Of a stretch of 64,000 nt of DNA, positions 23,465 through 34,812 are shown in pieces. Source of the DNA: Mucor racemosus (Eukaryota; Mucoromycota; Mucoromycetes; Mucorales; Mucoraceae); contig JAPEHQ010000008.1 of NCBI GenBank assembly GCA_027405735.1, positions 620,001-684,000 of the forward strand. Reading direction: 5' to 3'. Under the pieces are notes generated by a model. The model saw only the letters and a program-made list of their open reading frames with translations, ran no database searches and was not told where the DNA came from. The stretch's first letter is position 1; the number at the start of each line of letters is the position of its first letter. A program made the position numbers and the translations under genes.

Positions 23465-25944
23465 TTTGTAGTGGCGGTGGCAATGGTATTTAAGTTGATT
23501 TAAATGTCTAAACAAGAAAAAGAACAAGAAAATCGATTCAAAGAAGGGATCCTCCTATTTATAACTAAAAAAAAAAAAAAAAAATAGAAATTCCAATTCC
23601 CCTCGGCTCAACAATTTTTTATAATTCCAATTCAATCAAATCAAATTATTATTTTTGGCAAATTTTTAACTATTTGATTTATTTGTTTGATGTGTAGATT
23701 TTTTCAATCTTTTTTTTTTTCATTTTAGTGTTGAGCTTAACACACAATCTTACCGAGGAGGTTAGAAAAAGGGAGAAAAACTAAAGGGGATCATACTAGA
23801 CATATCAATTGAATGCGTTGTGCTATCACACAAAGCAAGCTCAAGAGGCGCTGAGCAAATGAGAAGCCGACTAGAGCAGTACATTGGATATCGCGTGCTC
23901 AATCTCTAAATAGAAAACAGTAGTACAATAAAAATATACATTCGATTAAAAAATCATTCCACGCTTACGTTATATAAAATAATAGATTTCAGTCTATTTT
24001 TAACAGATTTGACTAAATGTTTCTCCCTTCCACTCTCTCCTTGAAAATGCCTTTGTTTCCTGATCTGAGTCAACAAAATTTCAGTCTATCAGATTCCATA
24101 AAACATTAGGCAAGTGTATTTCAACATACTCCTAAATCATGATGAGCACCAACAGTAGATATCTCCTGCAGATCGTACGTGACTCTCAAGATATTACACA
24201 TCTATTCAAACGTATAATATCCAAACAATTACTTAGATCGGCGCAACTGTAATTTGTCTAAAAAAATCAAAAAATATGAATTGGTTTCTAACGGCATGAG
24301 ATATTTATAGAAGGCTGTGGATTTATGCCCAAACTATACGAATATAGCTTGGGACGTTGATTCCTTTCAAACAGTTACCGGGTTTATTTTAGTCTTAATT
24401 CAGCAAATTTAACGGGATTCAACAAGTAGTGAATTTCTTTTTTGGACATACATAAATCAGTTACACAGGCATAAAATGACAAGCCATGGCTCAGGTTAGT
24501 GTATTATAAATAAATTCTTTTATTCATCGATTGTGTAAATCTTAGCGAGATGAGAGACGAGAGGCTTTGTTGTATTTATGTTACACTTGATAAAGACATG
24601 AAATGCGCATTAATATTATGTTAAATATTACAGCATATCATACTTTTTAATGATTTTTATTCTTGATAGATAAATGACGCATAATCAAGCCGTGGTTGGT
24701 TATGATATGGTACTAAACCCGCAAGTATCTTAATCCGTACTATATGCATTCAATTATTCGGAAATCTTGTGTTCCGTTGCTTCGATACGTTATGCGTGTT
24801 ACATTAAATCTGCGCGTTACTTGTTGCTATCCTCAAGCATGTACAAGATATTTAATTGTGTCTTCCCTTTGTAAATTGGGGACACATGTAATCTTACATT
24901 TATATTGCACCTTGGCAATTTTTCCAAAAAAAATATCGTGTCATTTTCTCATGTGAGTACAAGATAATGCATGCTGTACAATTCTTTGAAATCATTGTTT
25001 GTCGTAATTAATGTTTGTCAAGGATACCTGTATTTGTGGTATTTCAGACATGCCTTGATTTTCAGAAAAGGTGGTTTGTTTGAACGTAATGTAGATTTTT
25101 GATTTAATAATTCTTGTCTGTTTGAAATATCAAATTCTGCGTATGAAAGCCCCCTCCGCCTTAAGCGATAAAAAAGAGCTGTGAGAGATTCACATTTCGT
25201 AGCTATACGTTGAATCCTTGTTCCATGCAATTTATTCTCCCTGGTTCATGTGACATAGGGGAATTATTTGGAGCACCCCGTTCCTATATGCGGCTATCAT
25301 ACACACCTTCTTCTGAATACGTATTGGCATTTCTGAAAGATGGAGATAATTTGGCTGCTTTTAAAAAGGTCGATGTTGAAACTCTTCCCAATAATTTGTA
25401 ATTGCGGTTATCAGAAGTATATTTCTGAGCTAATCTTACTATTGCTTGTATCAAGTGAACACCAGATATTTCGATTCTCATTTCAACATTCGAAAGAGGT
25501 TTTTAATAAAAAGTTTAAATTTATTGCATCATATTAAAATTAATGTCCAACATAAACAGTATACTCTCCTGGTTTTTTTTTTTTGTGGTCTACTGTATAT
25601 ATGCAATAATTAATTTTTACAAGAGTTGTTTCATGCAAGTGAACAGTTACACCCTATAGCCTGTAATTGGTTTTCTTTTTTTCCAATATGCCAATACAAA
25701 AAATATATATACTCACTTTATAAACTAGTGTATGCCTTAGCTTTGTTGCATACACACTATAGCGGATGCGCCATTGACTTGCTGTGACATTATGAATAAT
25801 TATATCTTCAAAATGTTATACCGTATTGCATAAAGTTTTTTTTTTAGAAAAAAACAAAATGTGAATTTTCGAAAAAATTAATTTCTGAAATGTTCAATCT
25901 TTAACGTCCGAGCGTGCCCAGTTCTTAATACCTTACTCCATACC
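23465..25944. other. intergenic, no supported gene
   Basis: Upstream of Nudix gene B there is an A17 run near 23566. The rest is AT-rich. Frames at 24744-24956, 25018-25230 and 25210-25401 are open but carry no recognisable motif. At 25,830-25,944 the sequence resembles, with divergence, the DNA outside the right inverted arm (after 33021), i.e. older family-C sequence. Confidence 0.4.
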
Positions 25945-27464
25945 AAACACTTTTTGGGATATACCTTAGACATGGAAAAATAGATGAGAATTGGTCGCAT
26001 TGTGTTACCTATTCCTGAATTCATTTTATATCTCATGAAAGACTCAAAAACGCGTAAAATTCACTGCTTTTCCCTTGAAAACTGGGTCTCACTTTTCATC
26101 CCTGCCCTACTTTTTTTTTTCACTAAATAACACCAAGAAAAAATTATATGCCAATGTACCTGAGATGTTCAGCTTTAATCCAAAAATGAGTATCCAAAAA
26201 TATCCTACTTTTTGCAGTTGGTATTAATTTTTCAGTGCTAATGTTTCAGATTTTTACGCGTATTTCACTGCTAAAGGATTGAAAACTTTGAGGCTTCATA
26301 TCTCCAGAAAAAAGTAAGTTATACTAACACTTTCTAATAATAAAACTTACTTGTTTTGAAGTGCTCTATAACATATTTCAATATGAAAAAATTCTGAGCC
26401 CTTTTATTTTTTTTCATTTTTTTCTGACATTTCTATTGTAGGTTTCAAAATATTGGCTAAATTGAGCAACATTTTTTTGCATTCATGTCATCAAGCTCGT
26501 TGAGATCTCTCGGATCCAATTTAGAGTTTTTTAAAATATTGATTTTTCGTGGAGATATCCTTAAAAATGTGTACAAAAAGATACCTTCATTTCTATCATC
26601 CATTTTTCCCTTATATACCCTCATCCCAAATTTTGAAACTGAAAAAAATTTGTACAAAAATCTTGTTTTCTCTACGAAAAATGCAGCTAAAAGATTCCAC
26701 AATAGCTCGATCGATAGATAATTTTTTTGCGCATTATTCTAATTACTTATATGTTAAATCTGTTTATCAAGATTAATGTGCATCCTCAAAAAACCTCCAA
26801 AATTTCAATTGCATTTTACGCAAAATTTAATGTGAAATGTTTGTTTGAATTTTATTTAGATGGATGCAGAATTCAAAACTGTACAAAAACCATTTAATAC
26901 GCTAGGTTGACTTACTTTGCAGCTCATGAGCATTCAAGCGATTTTGTTTTTTTTATCATTTTTCGTCCATTTTTGCAAATCAATTTTAGAACCCCGTGAT
27001 CATAGGTTTTAAGCTGTGATAAAAACTATTATTTTAATTATCTCGACAAAAAATCAATGTTTTTTGCTAAAACAAAAAATGCAGAGTAGCAATCAATTAG
27101 ATCTATCTTGTGAATACAGAAATTAGGCCCTGGATAATGAGTTTTAAGTTACAAAATAATAAACTAATATTTACGACTGCAGAAAACAAAGAAAAAAAAT
27201 TCCCATCCTTGTGAATAATATTGATCCAATTAATCTCCAATTATACATTATGGTAGATTTAAATATATCCTGCGTAAAAATTTATATTTCTACTTTCACA
27301 GATCACTGTGAATTAAGAAAACCATCAGCAAAACATGATATTTCTGTCCAATAAAACCACCTACCTGCTGCGTTGTATATTATCATGTTTGATAAATAAT
27401 ACTTGAAAAAGAATACAATTCAAAAAAATGAGTAATGAATTAGTAGTTCTTCAACAACTGTGTA
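25945..27464 (-). repeat. family-C repeat, copy C2 = left inverted arm (1,520 bp)
   Basis: This segment is nearly identical to the reverse complement of 31501-33021. The match is sharp at both ends: it stops at TGTGTA (27464 / 31501) and at GTGTTT (25945 / 33021). On the minus strand it carries the conserved ~99-aa frame (starting 26702). One fewer A in an A-run breaks it at about residue 75 (26,475), whereas the right arm is intact. Its last ~100 bp (27364-27464) are the end of the LTR that is complete next to the right arm, but the rest of that LTR is absent here. Confidence 0.9.
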
Positions 27465-28198
27465 TGTAATGAGTCAAACATTTCAGTTTCATTCATGCAA
27501 AACCTTGCCTCATTCCTTATATAAATACTACAAGGAAATCATTATATGATCCCTTGTAGATTTATCTGTCTTGTTACACTCCCTTTACTTATATTTGTTC
27601 ACTAATAAATATCTAATTTACAAATAAGAACACCAACCTTCATCAATCCAGTGATCACAAATTTATAACAGCAAGAATAATATCTATAAGCATATTATCC
27701 ACCTTTGTTGTTAGTCCAAAATTATAGATCATTACAGTGTCATAAAAACAGGATATTGTTTATTTATATATAAAAGTATTGTAAGCCTACTAACTGTCTG
27801 TATATTTTGGTTTTGGTTTTCATCCAGTAAGTAACAAATAGAGTATTACTAATTGTAGCATAAAGGCATATATAATGGAGGAATATCTTTAATCATTTCT
27901 CAGAGAGACTTGAAAAGAGCTCAGCGAATACCATCGTTGTTAATCATATTTGGATTTCTATGAGTTCCTGCTTCAGTCATTATCAGTTAGAAATCGGTTT
28001 GCCACCAGCTTTAATTTATCCTTGATAATGGACTTCAGGGTAATCATTACTGCATGAACAATGACTATTTAAGGCATATCACTCTTCACACAATAAACAC
28101 TTTATATGTAAAAGCTTGAGAATAATGCCCAGAGGTATGTATAATAGGTTTCCGTCAATTTATTATTCATCATCATGCATGTTATATGCCATTAAGTG
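27465..28198. other. spacer between left arm and nested elements
   Basis: No coding sequence. At 27,520-27,630 there is TATATAAATACT followed by AATAAATATC, a spacing seen in LTR promoters, so this may be a fragment of another LTR. I found no second copy in the window. Confidence 0.35.
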
Positions 28199-28243
28199 AG
28201 TACCATACTTTATCACCTTCTGCAGTATTAATACATCACTATG
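28199..28243 (+). repeat. left part of disrupted LTR (copy B)
   Basis: AGTACCATACTTTATCACC and the following bases match 2991-3036 of LTR copy A. The match continues, after the nested elements, at 31081. The older LTR was therefore split by the insertion of 28244-31080. Confidence 0.6.
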
Positions 28244-28246
28244 AAA

Positions 28247-28362
28247 AAAAATCTCTTAATTCTCTTAATTGTGCCATATTAAAACGAATTTTAAAAAAAT
28301 AAGCAGTGAAAATTTTCTTATTTTCCTTAATGTGGCACAATTAAGAGAATTAAGAGATTTTT
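28247..28362. repeat. 116-bp hairpin / MITE-like element
   Basis: The 34-bp arms 28247-28280 and 28329-28362 are reverse complements with one mismatch (core CTCTTAATTCTCTTAATTG). They enclose a 48-bp AT-rich loop. The structure abuts the end of the gag element's 3' LTR remnant. It resembles a small non-autonomous inverted-repeat transposon. No other copy was seen in this window, and no clear target duplication was found. Confidence 0.6.
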
Positions 28363-28369
28363 ACTTCAT

Positions 28370-28423
28370 TATCAGGGTTATATTATATAAGGGGCAGGAG
28401 ACACAGACAAAGACTTATTTGTT
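28370..28423 (-). repeat. 3' LTR remnant of gag element (54 bp)
   Basis: This 54-bp stretch (core GGGGCAGGAGACACAGACAA) is repeated directly at 30673-30726 with one mismatch. It is the terminal piece of the element's LTR and overlaps the stop codon of the gag-protease frame. The rest of the 3' LTR, and all of pol, are missing between gag and this remnant. Confidence 0.7.
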
Positions 28424-30547
28424 GTTGAGAGGGTCCGGAGTGATATTATTAATGGAATAATTATTGAGTAATAAATTGGGTAAGGCTGTTTCCAGCTGTT
28501 CAGAGAGATACTGTTGAAAGGATTCTTGTTGAAATTGTTTGTCCCATTCTAAGATCCATTGTTCTATTTGATTGTCAGTATTGCTCCAATTGGTATTGGT
28601 GTTGGAAGATGGTTCACCCCAACCGGTGGTAGTATTGGTGTCGAGAAGTGGAGCAGGGTGTTGAGGCGTGGTAACCTGATTACAAAAATCTTCATCAGAA
28701 GAGATTGTGATAGGAGAGGAAGCGGTAGATGTGAAAGTGACAGGAGAACTATGAGTTAGAGAAACGGAAGTAGATGGCGTTACACTGAATAAGCGGAAAG
28801 GTCGTTTGCAAGAAGCAAAGCCTACGTCGAAATCTACAGGTGTACATGTAGTGGTAAGACATTTCATATTAACATTGTTGTCATTAAATGAAATAATCGG
28901 TTGGTGTTTTTTCATCCATTCCATGCCTAGGGTAATTGGGAAGGAAGAAGTTTTCAAGATACGGAAAATAGTAGTTTCTTCATTGTGAGTACCATTCAGT
29001 CTCATGGTAATAGCGCAACAGGCCTTGCAAGTATAAGATGTACCATCCGCGAGTCGGTAAGTCGTACGGTCCTCCATAGGAAATTTTTCAATGGTTACTC
29101 CAAGGTAGTCGGCCCATTCTAGAGATACAAAATTATGAATCGCACCAGTATCTACGAGAGCGTCAGAACCGGTAGCATCTTCTTCATTGTCACCATGGTA
29201 GAGGGTAACAGGAATGGCGATTATTGAATCACACTTGGATGTGGCCACCTTTTTGATCTCACCGATCTCCAAGGTTTCGAGTAAGTTAGTTACTCGTCTA
29301 CGTTTTCCAGTGATGACAGAGTCATCGATGCTGCTGGAAATGGTGTGGTTGTCTCTTTCTACAATAAGAGATAAGACGCCGGAAGTGGTTTTCTTCTTGT
29401 TTGGACAATTGTTGTTGAAGTGTCCCTTTCCACCACAGTAAGGGCAAAGTTGATTGTTCTTACGGAAATCCTTGACAGCTTGGGTCAAAGGCTTGTGTTG
29501 GTTGATTGCGCCTAATTCCATAGGGGTAGCAGTAGAGTTGTTGGTAGTAGAGTTCATGTTTGTAGAATTTGTTTTCGAATAAAGATAATTTGGACGAGAG
29601 TTGTAGTTTTTATGCTGGTTTTTATAGTTGTTTGAGTGTTTTTGATTACCATTATTATTATTTGAATTTGGATGTTTCTGCACAGCATAAAATAAGTTGT
29701 CAATTTCAATTGCGGCAGACATTACTTCGTTAAGGGTTTTGCATTTAGGTCTTCTTGCAAGTTCCTTAATTATAAAATCCTTTAGATTTAATTTAAATTG
29801 GGAGATCAGGACATCGTCGTTCCATTTTAACAACATGGATAGACGTCTAAATTCAGTAGCATAAACAGAGACAGGACCGTTCTGTTTCAATGCTCGGATT
29901 GATGCTTCGGCATTGACGATTGGATTCGTATCACCAAAAGCTTTAGTAATAGTTTCTTTGAATACTTTGAAGTTGGTTAGAATCTCAGGGGAATTTTCAG
30001 AGTAGATATCTTGCAAGTACGGCTCCATGATGTATGCAAATGCTACATTGGTCATATAGCTAATGGCATACAGTACCTTAGCTTGGTCTGATTCGAACCG
30101 AGTGGGATTACTTGCAAATACCAGGATTAATTGGGAAAAGAAGGCATTACACTGGTTAGCTTTTCCAGAGAATGGATTGGGTTCCTTCACCTTCATCATG
30201 GGAGGAATATTTTGTGGAGTAGAAGTAGTAGCAATATTTACGACAGGCGTGGCGTTAGCTTCTGCTAAACGCTGCTCTTCGAGCAAGTTAGCCTTAAGTA
30301 CTACATGGTTATCAATAAACTCTTGGATTTCTTCACCCAAAGCTTTGATAGCCGTTTCAGCTTGGGAAAGGACACTGTTAATTTCACTATTAAGCTTTTC
30401 ATGCAGATTATTTTCAACGAGACTTAGAGTATTGGAAAAGGTTTCCAACTGTGCAGGTATACTTTCCTGCAAAGCTTGAAATTGACTTAAAAAGTTATTT
30501 AAGAATTGGATCTGTTCTTCAGACAGATTGTTATCAAATGAGAGCAT
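28415..30547 (-). CDS. Ty3/gypsy gag-aspartic protease polyprotein (non-autonomous element)
   Basis: An uninterrupted 710-aa frame. The first ~90 residues are helical and Glu/Gln/Leu-rich. Residues ~120-290 (KVKEPNPFSGKANQCNAFF...) match the capsid-like retrotransposon gag fold. An Asn-rich linker leads to a CCHC zinc knuckle, CPYCGGKGHFNNNC (~365-380), that binds nucleic acid. A retropepsin-type protease follows, with DALVDTGAIHNF (~460) as the catalytic Asp-Thr-Gly. The last ~120 residues are Ser/Thr-rich and end at the LTR remnant. Reverse transcriptase, RNase H and integrase are absent, so the element would depend on another copy for mobility. It is transcribed on the minus strand from the LTR at 30673-31080. 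The open frame suggests a recent insertion, or selection as a trans-mobilised or domesticated gag. Confidence 0.88.
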   Translation of the reverse strand: MLSFDNNLSEEQIQFLNNFLSQFQALQESIPAQLETFSNTLSLVENNLHEKLNSEINSVLSQAETAIKALGEEIQEFIDNHVVLKANLLEEQRLAEANATPVVNIATTSTPQNIPPMMKVKEPNPFSGKANQCNAFFSQLILVFASNPTRFESDQAKVLYAISYMTNVAFAYIMEPYLQDIYSENSPEILTNFKVFKETITKAFGDTNPIVNAEASIRALKQNGPVSVYATEFRRLSMLLKWNDDVLISQFKLNLKDFIIKELARRPKCKTLNEVMSAAIEIDNLFYAVQKHPNSNNNNGNQKHSNNYKNQHKNYNSRPNYLYSKTNSTNMNSTTNNSTATPMELGAINQHKPLTQAVKDFRKNNQLCPYCGGKGHFNNNCPNKKKTTSGVLSLIVERDNHTISSSIDDSVITGKRRRVTNLLETLEIGEIKKVATSKCDSIIAIPVTLYHGDNEEDATGSDALVDTGAIHNFVSLEWADYLGVTIEKFPMEDRTTYRLADGTSYTCKACCAITMRLNGTHNEETTIFRILKTSSFPITLGMEWMKKHQPIISFNDNNVNMKCLTTTCTPVDFDVGFASCKRPFRLFSVTPSTSVSLTHSSPVTFTSTASSPITISSDEDFCNQVTTPQHPAPLLDTNTTTGWGEPSSNTNTNWSNTDNQIEQWILEWDKQFQQESFQQYLSEQLETALPNLLLNNYSINNITPDPLNNK

Positions 30548-30672
30548 TACAGAATTAATATGGTAGGCAAATTAAACAATGATAGACAGGATTGCTAGGC
30601 AAATTAAACAGGGACAGACAAGATTATTCGGGGGCTAAGCTTAAGCTTTATGCGGTATTGGGTCAGTTCTAG

Positions 30673-31080
30673 TATCAGGGTTATATTGTATAAGGGGCAG
30701 GAGACACAGACAAAGACTTATTTGTTATGTTAAGGTTTATTTCAGAATATATAATAAGGGAAATGATGAGGAGAACTGACGAAGAAATAAAAGGAATTAT
30801 GAAAATAAGATGGTTATTTATACTAAATTATTCAAGAGTCTAGTTCCCTTCATGAAACCAGACTTCAGGGACACAGTGCTACTGAATTACTCTATAACTT
30901 GAATGCGAGTAAGTTGATATTGTAATGTGGTCATTGGTTGTGCCGCAGTGCGGGTAGTAATAGAATGCCTTGCATAAGCTGAAGATTGATATGCAATTCG
31001 GATAAGGTAATAATGTGTGATATGTTTAGGATAGTAGTATAATAATAGATTAAGCTTGACAGGTTCATGACATTCATATT
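30673..31080 (-). repeat. 5' LTR of the gag element
   Basis: This ~408-bp segment lies upstream of gag. Read on the minus strand it has TATAAATAACC (about 30,815-30,825), AATAAACC (about 30,730-30,737) and ends in the 54-bp segment shared with 28370-28423 (...CCCTGATA). It starts near TGTCATGAACCTG, about 10 bp inside 31080. A 126-bp leader separates it from the gag start. The shared CATC at both outer junctions (28236-28239 and 31082-31085) may be a target duplication. Confidence 0.6.
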
Positions 31081-31597
31081 GCATCTTACAATCTATTGGT
31101 TACAACATGCATTGAACCGCAAAGTCTTGATATCGAATATTATAAGAAGTAAGAAACTCCTAGCGTACTAGTATATCCAGCAGCAATTAACAAGAACGTT
31201 TGGATCTCAATTATGACACCATATTATTTCATGTTTTATCCCAGCCGTTATTAGTTAATCAAATAGCTATCAAATCAACATCCCAAGCATATTTAACGCA
31301 ACATTAAAACAAGGCAACTCATAAGCTCTGAGAGCACGGTTAAATTACGATTATTGATCCATTTCCATCCATAGATTACTATCAAACATATCTAATAATG
31401 GTTCAATAATGCCTTAAATTACATCTCAGGATCTCAATGTCATATCATTATAAAAGGCCATAATACTTCTATATCTAAATAAACAATATCTTGTTTTTAT
31501 TACACAGTTGTTGAAGAACTACTAATTCATTACTCATTTTTTTGAATTGTATTCTTTTTCAAGTATTATTTATCAAACATGATAATATACAACGCAG
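31081..31597 (+). repeat. right part of disrupted LTR (copy B)
   Basis: Homologous to 3032-3495 (copy A) throughout. It contains TATAAAAGG (about 31,450), AAATAAACAATATC and TTGTTTTTATTACACAG. Together with 28199-28243 it makes up one LTR interrupted by the gag element and hairpin. Its last ~97 bp (31501-31597) form the inner end of the right inverted arm. Confidence 0.6.
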
Positions 31598-33021
31598 CAG
31601 GTAGGTGGTTTTATTGGACAGAAATATCATGTTTTGCTGATGGTTTTCTTAATTCACAGTGATCTGTGAAAGTAGAAATATAAATTTTTACGCAGGATAT
31701 ATTTAAATCTACCATAATGTATAATTGGAGATTAATTGGATCAATATTATTCACAAGGATGGGAATTTTTTTTCTTTGTTTTCTGCAGTCGTAAATATTA
31801 GTTTATTATTTTGTAACTTAAAACTCATTATCCAGGGCCTAATTTCTGTATTCACAAGATAGATCTAATTGATTGCTACTCTGCATTTTTTGTTTTAGCA
31901 AAAAACATTGATTTTTTGTCGAGATAATTAAAATAATAGTTTTTATCACAGCTTAAAACCTATGATCACGGGGTTCTAAAATTGATTTGCAAAAATGGAC
32001 GAAAAATGATAAAAAAAACAAAATCGCTTGAATGCTCATGAGCTGCAAAGTAAGTCAACCTAGCGTATTAAATGGTTTTTGTACAGTTTTGAATTCTGCA
32101 TCCATCTAAATAAAATTCAAACAAACATTTCACATTAAATTTTGCGTAAAATGCAATTGAAATTTTGGAGGTTTTTTGAGGATGCACATTAATCTTGATA
32201 AACAGATTTAACATATAAGTAATTAGAATAATGCGCAAAAAAATTATCTATCGATCGAGCTATTGTGGAATCTTTTAGCTGCATTTTTCGTAGAGAAAAC
32301 AAGATTTTTGTACAAATTTTTTTCAGTTTCAAAATTTGGGATGAGGGTATATAAGGGAAAAATGGATGATAGAAATGAAGGTATCTTTTTGTACACATTT
32401 TTAAGGATATCTCCACGAAAAATCAATATTTTAAAAAACTCTAAATTGGATCCGAGAGATCTCAACGAGCTTGATGACATGAATGCAAAAAAAATGTTGC
32501 TCAATTTAGCCAATATTTTGAAACCTACAATAGAAATGTCAGAAAAAAATGAAAAAAAATAAAAGGGCTCAGAATTTTTTCATATTGAAATATGTTATAG
32601 AGCACTTCAAAACAAGTAAGTTTTATTATTAGAAAGTGTTAGTATAACTTACTTTTTTCTGGAGATATGAAGCCTCAAAGTTTTCAATCCTTTAGCAGTG
32701 AAATACGCGTAAAAATCTGAAACATTAGCACTGAAAAATTAATACCAACTGCAAAAAGTAGGATATTTTTGGATACTCATTTTTGGATTAAAGCTGAACA
32801 TCTCAGGTACATTGGCATATAATTTTTTCTTGGTGTTATTTAGTGAAAAAAAAAAGTAGGGCAGGGATGAAAAGTGAGACCCAGTTTTCAAGGGAAAAGC
32901 AGTGAATTTTACGCGTTTTTGAGTCTTTCATGAGATATAAAATGAATTCAGGAATAGGTAACACAATGCGACCAATTCTCATCTATTTTTCCATGTCTAA
33001 GGTATATCCCAAAAAGTGTTT
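31501..33021 (+). repeat. family-C repeat, copy C3 = right inverted arm (1,521 bp)
   Basis: This is the inverted partner of 25945-27464. It has an intact 99-aa frame at 32263-32562 (FFVEKTRFL, FGMRVYKGKM, RISPRKINIL, LDPRDLNELDDM) followed by a TGA/TAA-rich spacer. A second frame segment at 32,815-33,020 contains the FEPFM-equivalent region (here broken). Outside 33021 the family-C similarity continues at a much lower level (GTGCTCCCGATTTTGAAGA, compared with 59,895 in copy C4). Confidence 0.9.
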
Positions 33022-33706
33022 AATATGAGGTTGGCTACAGATAAAATGGCGTGCTCCCGATTTTGAAGATTGGCAAGTAGTTTGAAAATCATTTTTTTTT
33101 TTGAAATCCAAATTTTCTCAAGTATATAGTGCTCCCGAGTTGTATTAACCATTGATATTGAGTAAAATATACCTTGAGGGTGTATTGCATATGTAAGTTA
33201 CATTGTTTCTTTTCCCGAGTGTCCCCATTTTGCCTGATCTTAATTTATGGTGCTTTAAAAATATTTTTTTCAAGACTAGCAACCCTTTTTATCAGACAAT
33301 CAAATGCATGAAGTTCATTAACGACATGTTTGTACAAGGGATAAGCCGTGCGGTTCTTCACGATCAATTGTGCGTCATTGATTTGTAATCAGCCATGTAC
33401 TTCTTGATTTTGGCCGGCTTCATTTCCAGAGAACAAATTTGGCGATCAGATTGTATTCTAGTTGTTTAGTAACTTGGACAAATACCTCCAAAAATTAAGC
33501 TTTGAAGCATTTAACTAACAAAATAATTGATACATAAAAACGCTAAAAGTGAGCATGTTGTGCATCAGCAATAGGTTGCTGAAAATTTTGAAACCCATTA
33601 TTAAAAAGATGGTAGAAATCAAATAAATTTTTATCCGATATTCAAGACATAAAAATGAAACTATTGCTTTCTTTCTTTCTTCTTTGTATATTAGTATATT
33701 ACCAAA
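33022..33706. other. family-C tail and SDR upstream region
   Basis: 33022-33130 is a diverged continuation of the family-C repeat. The remainder has no supported gene. A pyrimidine-rich tract (33668-33684) precedes the dehydrogenase start, as in several other genes here. Confidence 0.45.
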
Positions 33707-34539
33707 ATGGTCAAGATTTATATTGTAACTGGTGCTTCTCGCGGTATTGGGCTCGAATTTGTAAAGCAAATTGCTGCTGCTGGTAATATTGTATTTGCTT
33801 GTGCTCGTAATCCTGATGGATCTAAGGCTCTTTTGGATCTTGTTGATAAGAAGAAGGTCATTGCTGTCAAACTGGATGCCCTTAATGACGAATCTATCAA
33901 GGTAAAATGTTACAAAATTGTCTAAAATTAGATAATGACTAAACAACGCTTAAACGAATAGGCAGCTGCAGCTGAAATTGATTCTAAAGCTCCTCAAGGT
34001 GTTGACTATTTGATCAACAATGCTGGCATCTGTGGTACAATGGGCCTTGATTTTGAGGCTAGGTAAGTCAGTTTATGTTAATTTTAGTGATAGATGTCTA
34101 AAGATTATATAGTTCTAAAGAAGAGTTGACTAAAGTTTTCGACACCAATCTTGTCGCCGTCAATGAGATTACTAAGGCTTTCGTCCCTATTCTTCGCAAG
34201 CGTGGACAAGATCAAATCAAGAAGATTCTAAACATGTCTTCTATTCTTGGTTCTATCGGTCAAATGGAAGATGCTGATGGCTGGGGATTCGGTCTTGCCT
34301 ATTGCGTTTCCAAGGCCTCTGTCAATATGCTCACAAAAATGACTGCCAACAAGTTGAGCAAGGAGAATTTTGTTGTCTTTGCATCACACCCTGGCTGGGT
34401 CCAGACATCAATGGGGGGTGAAAATGCTCCAGTCACTACTGAAGAATCTATTCGTGGTCAACTTGCCAATCTCGATAAGTTTGGAAATGAAGAGAATGGT
34501 TGTTTTTACGATTTTGAAGGCAAGGCCTTGCCTTGGTAG
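33707..34539 (+). CDS. short-chain dehydrogenase/reductase (SDR)
   Basis: Three exons (33707-33901, 33962-34062, 34113-34539) give 240 aa, the classical single-domain SDR length. Motifs are in order: TGASRGIG cofactor glycine motif (8-15), NNAG (~90), NMSS with the catalytic Ser (~148), YCVSK with catalytic Tyr and Lys (~170), and HPGWVQTSMGG after it. The enzyme should reduce a carbonyl or oxidise an alcohol with NAD(P)H. The closest recalled group is the C-factor/sniffer-like carbonyl reductases, but the substrate cannot be read from sequence. There is no signal peptide or membrane segment, so it is probably cytosolic. Base use is less AT-rich than in its surroundings, suggesting good expression. 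Confidence 0.92.
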
Positions 34540-34812
34540 ATCTATGTGAATTAGCATACACATATATATGTTTAATAAATTACTATTTTTATATTATTGT
34601 TTAATACTTTTCATCGATCCAGGAGCAATTTTTGAGCAGTCGCTTGTTTTTTCTTTGTTACTGAATACAGTGGTTTGATAGATGAATATAAATAGTGTAC
34701 AGCTAGACCAATGAAAATTCGCCATGTTCCCTAATTAAAATAAACTAGCATGCGAAATTCTTAGTTATTTTTACTTTTTCTCTTTCAAAATACACCTACA
34801 CTTTCTTTAAAT

